Origin: Agromyces sp. NDB4Y10
GTDB lineage: Bacteria > Actinomycetota > Actinomycetes > Actinomycetales > Microbacteriaceae
Length of the DNA stretch: 64,000 nt
Reading direction: 5' to 3'
NCBI RefSeq assembly: GCF_001620055.1
Contig: NZ_LQGY01000055.1
Span: forward strand, 62,001 to 126,000
Shown: positions 60,892 through 64,000 of the stretch, one piece after another
Layout: each line of letters starts with the position of its first letter
Numbering within the stretch: position 1 is the first letter of the stretch
The notes under the pieces: generated by a model
Told to the model about the DNA's origin: nothing
What the model saw: the letters and a program-made list of their open reading frames with translations, nothing else
Databases searched by the model: none
Translations under genes and position numbers: made by a program

Positions 60892-61346
60892 GACGCCGCC
60901 CCCTGTCGCGCCCGGTGCGCCGCGACACGGCACCGCGTCGAGCAGTACTGCTGGCCTGCGCGACCGCGCTGCATGTCGCCGCGGCAGGCGGCGTTCGCGC
61001 ACGTCGTCCGGCGCGGTGACGCGACGCGCGACGCGTCATGCCAGGCACGCTTGCGACACGTCGCCGAGCAGAAGCGCTGACGCGGAATCGCCGACACGTA
61101 CCGCGACAGGCAGGCCTCGCAGCGACGCACCAGCACGGATGTCGCGGCGTCACGGCGATGACGCGACTGTCGACGCCGCGCCGCGTCACGGCACGACTGC
61201 GAGCAGAACGCCGCGTGCTGCGTGCCGGCGACAAGGCGGCCGCGACACTCCCGACACCAGGACGCAAAGCGTCGATGCCCGATCCGCTGCGGCGCGTGCG
61301 CCGCGTCGCCGAGCATCGACATCGCGCGCGACAGGTGGCGCGTCAC
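60888..61346 (-). CDS. Triple zinc-knuckle protein upstream of traA
   Basis: 152 residues from a GTG. Three repeats with C-x2/3-C-x13-14-C-S-x2-C-R: CRECRG...FCSQSCRDA, CEACLS...FCSATCRKR and CANAAC...YCSTRCRVA, each about 35-40 residues and Arg-rich. The stop overlaps the traA start by GTGA. The repeats resemble treble-clef/zinc-ribbon DNA-binding modules, so it could bind oriT or regulate traA. Confidence 0.68.
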   Translation of the reverse strand: MTRHLSRAMSMLGDAAHAPQRIGHRRFASWCRECRGRLVAGTQHAAFCSQSCRDAARRRQSRHRRDAATSVLVRRCEACLSRYVSAIPRQRFCSATCRKRAWHDASRVASPRRTTCANAACRGDMQRGRAGQQYCSTRCRVAAHRARQGAAS

Positions 61347-61450
61347 CGTCGCTGCGCCACGCCGGCCGTGGTCGCCGGCTTCGTCTCGGCCGCCTTCACC
61401 CGCTCGCTGCCATGCTCGAGTTCAAGGTCTGCGTCCGGTGCCTGTTCCAT
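61343..61450 (-). CDS. Candidate 35-residue leader peptide ORF
   Basis: The ATG at 61450 is preceded by GGGAGA, and the stop overlaps the GTG of the zinc-knuckle gene (GTGA). The peptide is acidic then Ala/Thr-rich (MEQAPDADLELEHGSERVKA). The same overlap style as the rest of the traA operon supports it; the composition is not diagnostic. Confidence 0.35.
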   Translation of the reverse strand: MEQAPDADLELEHGSERVKAAETKPATTAGVAQRR

Positions 61451-61573
61451 GCTCTCCCGATGGACCACGGCGCGCATTCGATGTAACGCGGTTGCGACGC
61501 AGCTGCCCTCAAGTGCCAGACGTGTACTGCTTCGACAAGCGGCAGAGTCAGCGCCTGGGGTCGGTCGAGGTCT

Positions 61574-61589
61574 AGGTCGGCGCCGACCT
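61574..61589. promoter_or_regulatory. 16-bp perfect palindrome upstream of the traA operon
   Basis: AGGTCGGCGCCGACCT is self-complementary, about 120 bases before the leader ORF of the leftward operon. It could be an operator or part of an oriT region; no other support. Confidence 0.35.
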
Positions 61590-61643
61590 GCGGATGATCT
61601 ATGTCGGCCGCGCCCGCGCTGCGTGACAGGCCGCCCGGCACGG

Positions 61644-61793
61644 TCAGGCTCGCTCGTGGCAACTTTCCATCTGCGAGAGTTCCAGGCACTCGCTGCTCTC
61701 AGCGTCGTGTCCGCGCGTCGTAGACGCCGAGCACGCCCGCCCAACCGTCACGCACACGTGCCAGACGACGTCCTCCTCGACTTGATCACTCAT
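61644..61793 (-). CDS. Candidate 49-residue ORF
   Basis: An ATG at 61793 opens MSDQVEEDVVWHVCVTVG..., ending ECLELSQMESCHERA. Cys/Glu-rich with a plausible N-terminus but no good Shine-Dalgarno. It lies on the same strand as and upstream of the traA operon. Possibly spurious. Confidence 0.22.
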   Translation of the reverse strand: MSDQVEEDVVWHVCVTVGRACSASTTRGHDAESSECLELSQMESCHERA

Positions 61794-62023
61794 GTGGCGG
61801 TGCGGACGACGACGGGCCACAGCTCCCTCTCCCATCGGCGTCGTCGCTGCCGCGAATGAGGTGTCCGGCTTGACCGGAGCCCCGGGACCGAGACTGGCCA
61901 CAATCGGCCGCGAAGCGCCGACACGCCACCCACGGCACGAGATGCGACATCCGGCTGGCGATGACCGGCCCACACCCTCGGCGACGAGAACGGCAGACTC
62001 GCTGCGAAGATTGAGTCCCCGGG
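61794..62023. other. Intergenic region before the MFS gene
   Basis: Part of a 634-base interval (61451-62084) without a firmly supported gene. It holds only the candidate small ORF (61644), the 16-bp palindrome and, at its right end, the metal-sensor box. I see no tRNA-like attachment repeat here. Confidence 0.5.
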
Positions 62024-62042
62024 AATACCCCCCAGGGGTATT
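62024..62042. promoter_or_regulatory. CsoR-type operator (AATACCCC...GGGGTATT)
   Basis: AATACCCCCCAGGGGTATT is a near-perfect palindrome matching the TACCCC/GGGGTA form of operators bound by CsoR/RcnR (DUF156) metal sensors. It lies 43 bases before the MFS start codon. No CsoR gene is in the window, so the regulator would act from elsewhere. Confidence 0.6.
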
Positions 62043-62084
62043 GGGTTGTGTTGTGCATCGCACACCACTCAGGGAGTCGTCATC

Positions 62085-63470
62085 ATGCGCCTGTTCCAGA
62101 TCCGTGACTACCGCCACTTGTTCGGCGCCCAGGTCATCGCGCTGTTCGGCACGGGCCTGGCCACCGTGGCGCTCGGCCTGCTCGCCTACGATCTCGCTGG
62201 CCCGAGCGCCGGCGCGGTGCTCGCCACCGCCCTGACCATCAAGATGGTGCTGTACGTGGCCATCGCTCCTCTGGCGGCCGCGTACGCGGACCGCCTGCCG
62301 CGCCGGCTGTTCCTGACCTTGCTCGACGTCGTGCGAGCCGCGGTGGTGCTCGCGCTGCCCTTCGTCACGGAGGTATGGCACGTCTACGTGCTGATCGGCG
62401 TGCTGCAGTCCGCTTCGGCCGCGTTCACCCCCACGTTCCAGGCCGTCATCCCAGACATCGTCACCGACAAGGCCGCATACACGCGGGCGCTGTCGGCGTC
62501 GCAGGTGGCGTACACAATGGAGAGCCTGCTCAGTCCAGTGCTCGCGGCCATCGCCCTCGCCTTCATGAGCTTCAACGTGCTGTTCGTCGGCACCTCGGTC
62601 GGCTTCGTCATCTCGGCGATCCTCGTGCTCTCGGCACGGGTACCGAATGCCCGCCCGACCGGCCAGCCCCGGGCCTGGGACCGGGTGACCTCGGGCATCC
62701 GCACCTTCGCCGCCACTCCCCGGCTGCGCGGGGTCCTCGCGCTGAACCTCGTCGTCGCGTCGGCCGGGTCGATCGTCATTGTCAGCACGGTCAACGTCGT
62801 GCGCGACGAACTCGGCGGCGGCCAGTCCGACGTCGCATGGATGCTCGCGGCCTCCGGCAGCGGCACGCTCGTCGTCGCGTTGCTGGTCCCCCGCCTCCTC
62901 GACCGGATCGCCGAACGCACCGTCATGACCGCAGGCGCCGGCGTGCTCGTCGCAGGCGTCATCGCGGCCGTCGTCATGAGCGCAACCGGCACGGTCTCGT
63001 GGGCGTTGATGGCGTCGATCTGGACGGCGATCGGCGCAGGAACGGCCATGGTCGTCACCCCGACCGGCCGCGTGATCCGTTCCGCCACGACCCCGGCGGG
63101 GCTGCCTGCGACGTTCGCCGCCCAGTTCTCACTGTCGCACCTCGCATGGCTCCTCACCTACCCCCTCGCGGGGTGGGTCGGCACGGCCGTTGGCGTCACC
63201 ACGGCTTGGTCGATCCTCGGAGTCCTGGCCGCAGCCGGCGCGGTCGCGGCACTGGCGCTCTGGCCCCGGCGCACCATGGCCCGCGGCACCGGCGCCGTCC
63301 CCGTCCCGGCACATGAAGGCCGCGGCGGCGCTCGGCGTGCACTCGACGTGGCGCTCCCGGTCGGTGTGAAATCCGGCTCGGGCGGCGCCGCTCAGTCCGT
63401 ACACCGCCGCAGCACGCGTCGGGCGAGCTCGTCGCCGGCGTACTCCACTCCTGGACGAACGCGACGATGA
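62085..63470 (+). CDS. MFS exporter, NreB-like, with atypical C-terminal tail
   Basis: 461 residues. About 12 TM helices; the start MRLFQIRDYRHLFGAQVIAL and AYADRLPRRLFLTLLDVVRA are typical of the MFS_3/EntS-NreB branch of exporters. GGGAG precedes the ATG. The CsoR-like box suggests control by Cu or Ni. NreB-type proteins often end in a His-rich tail; here the last 60 residues are Arg/Ser/Gly-rich with few His, which may mean a frameshift or a different substrate. It could be ICE cargo or host flank. Confidence 0.8.
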   Translation: MRLFQIRDYRHLFGAQVIALFGTGLATVALGLLAYDLAGPSAGAVLATALTIKMVLYVAIAPLAAAYADRLPRRLFLTLLDVVRAAVVLALPFVTEVWHVYVLIGVLQSASAAFTPTFQAVIPDIVTDKAAYTRALSASQVAYTMESLLSPVLAAIALAFMSFNVLFVGTSVGFVISAILVLSARVPNARPTGQPRAWDRVTSGIRTFAATPRLRGVLALNLVVASAGSIVIVSTVNVVRDELGGGQSDVAWMLAASGSGTLVVALLVPRLLDRIAERTVMTAGAGVLVAGVIAAVVMSATGTVSWALMASIWTAIGAGTAMVVTPTGRVIRSATTPAGLPATFAAQFSLSHLAWLLTYPLAGWVGTAVGVTTAWSILGVLAAAGAVAALALWPRRTMARGTGAVPVPAHEGRGGARRALDVALPVGVKSGSGGAAQSVHRRSTRRASSSPAYSTPGRTRR

Positions 63471-64000
63471 GCAGCACCACCGCCCACCTGACGATGGGCC
63501 CGAAAGCCCGCTGCGGAGAGCTTCGCGAAGTAGCCGAGACCGCCGCCTACCGGGTCTGCTCCACGAGTAGGTGACGGTTGAGGTCACTCAGTCACTGCGG
63601 CTGGCGTGTTCATGGCGGCCCTGAAGGCGATCGAGGCGAACCGACCGAGACGGCTCTGCCGACGGCAACCTGGCGGTCGGCCGAGTCCCACGAGATGAGC
63701 CGCCACCGGTGTGCAAGAAGTATCGGACGATGGGCAAGCTGCTGCGCTGGAGGATGCCCATCGTCCCGGAAGGGTGCCCAGATCGGAAGCGAAGCCGCCG
63801 GCCCTACGGCCGACGGTGCCCTCGGCTGACTCCTGTTGGACAATGCACCGATGAGCGAGCTCGTGTCGTTCCTGGACTTCCCGTGCGACATCCGAGGTTG
63901 AGTCGCAAGAGGAGATGCGGCCTCTGCCTTCCTGATGGTGTCGTAGCTCCCGATTACGGCTTGTTCCTCATGCTGGCGTCCCGTCGGCAACGCCGTGGCG
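63471..64000. other. Region without a supported gene
   Basis: Open frames here are short and lack Shine-Dalgarno sequences or recognisable motifs. A leftward hydrophobic stretch (about 63430-63510) may be a degenerate gene fragment. An inverted repeat is at 63725-63766. Confidence 0.5.
63725..63766. repeat. 12-bp perfect inverted repeat
   Basis: GGACGATGGGCA and TGCCCATCGTCC are separated by 18 bases in non-coding DNA. It could be a terminator or a remnant of a mobile-element end. Confidence 0.5.

Larger units (their letters stand above)
28059..61793. mobile_element. Integrative and conjugative element at tRNA-Gly (right end unresolved)
   Basis: An integrase adjacent to the tRNA 3' end, an XRE/ImmA control module, a type IV secretion set, a TraG coupling protein and a MobF relaxase-helicase together define an ICE of the actinobacterial single-strand-transfer kind. 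The left edge is placed at the tRNA 3' half. The right edge is set at the last leftward ORF I associate with it. I could not find a direct repeat of the tRNA end up to 64,000, so the MFS gene at 62085 may be cargo or flank. Confidence 0.75.

Noticed and set aside
61396-61689. A 97-residue leftward frame that looked like a possible transposase fragment
   Set aside because: No start with a ribosome site and no conserved motif; it overlaps the better-supported small ORF that ends in a GTGA overlap.
63196-63480. A leftward hydrophobic frame (VVLLIVAFVQEW...) overlapping the MFS 3' end
   Set aside because: Only one hydrophobic stretch, the remainder is Arg/Ser-rich low-complexity, and there is no convincing ribosome site; at most a remnant.
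63778-63790. Resemblance to a sequencing adapter (AGATCGGAAG)
   Set aside because: The match stops after ten bases and the flanking sequence is continuous genomic-like DNA, so contamination is not supported.
61800-64000. Right attachment site (copy of the tRNA-Gly 3' end)
   Set aside because: No stretch matching GGTTCGATTCCCGTCATCGG or a substantial part of it was found; short CCCATCGG matches are too weak.

Overview
The window is high-GC DNA from an actinobacterium. The gene complement (SirA/CysH/CysD/CysN with SirB and FprA, a Streptomyces-style conjugation set, GTG starts, ATGA-coupled operons) and an abundant palindromic repeat of the GGTGGTCGAGTAGC...GTATCGAGACC type suggest a Microbacteriaceae member such as an Agromyces relative. 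That placement is inference from sequence style; no marker gene was compared.

Positions 1-28,000 look like ordinary chromosome. In order: the tail of an endonuclease/exonuclease/phosphatase protein; a UMF1-type MFS permease; a divergent pair of MarR-like regulators around a perfect inverted repeat; a large secreted LTD/OB/EEP nuclease; a PotABCD-like ABC importer operon ending in a nucleoside deaminase, facing a GntR/FCD regulator coupled to a soluble Cache-like protein; SirB; a phosphotransferase; a small membrane protein; and a nine-gene sulfate-assimilation operon (sulfite reductase, cysH, cysD, cysN, a three-gene NMT1/SsuABC-type importer, cobA, fprA). Five consecutive genes of that operon carry in-frame copies of the palindromic repeat, which is the most unusual chromosomal observation. 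A TetR/hydrolase pair with a doubled operator, dcd and tRNA-Gly(CCC) follow.

From tRNA-Gly (28,018-28,088) to about 61.8 kb lies an integrative and conjugative element (ICE). A tyrosine integrase sits at the tRNA end, downstream of a leftward, overlapping operon of XRE repressor, ImmA/IrrE protease, polytopic membrane protein and alpha/beta hydrolase. Rightward from the divergent control region run small DNA-binding proteins, a ParB-like protein, a replication-initiator-like protein, a DUF2637/SpdB-like protein and a type IV secretion set: VirB8/TcpC-like, M23 peptidase, small two-TM protein, VirB6-like, SCO6880-like, VirB4-like and TraG/VirD4. A lower-GC type III-like restriction-modification pair (mod, res) sits between the VirB4-like and TraG genes. 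HNH, SSB and several unknown proteins follow. The right end is transcribed leftward: a triple zinc-knuckle protein, a MobF TraA relaxase-helicase and a J-domain membrane protein, each joined by 4-nt overlaps. I found no second copy of the tRNA 3' end, so the right boundary is unresolved.

The last 2.2 kb carries an MFS exporter behind a CsoR-type metal-sensor box, then about 530 bp in which I see no gene.
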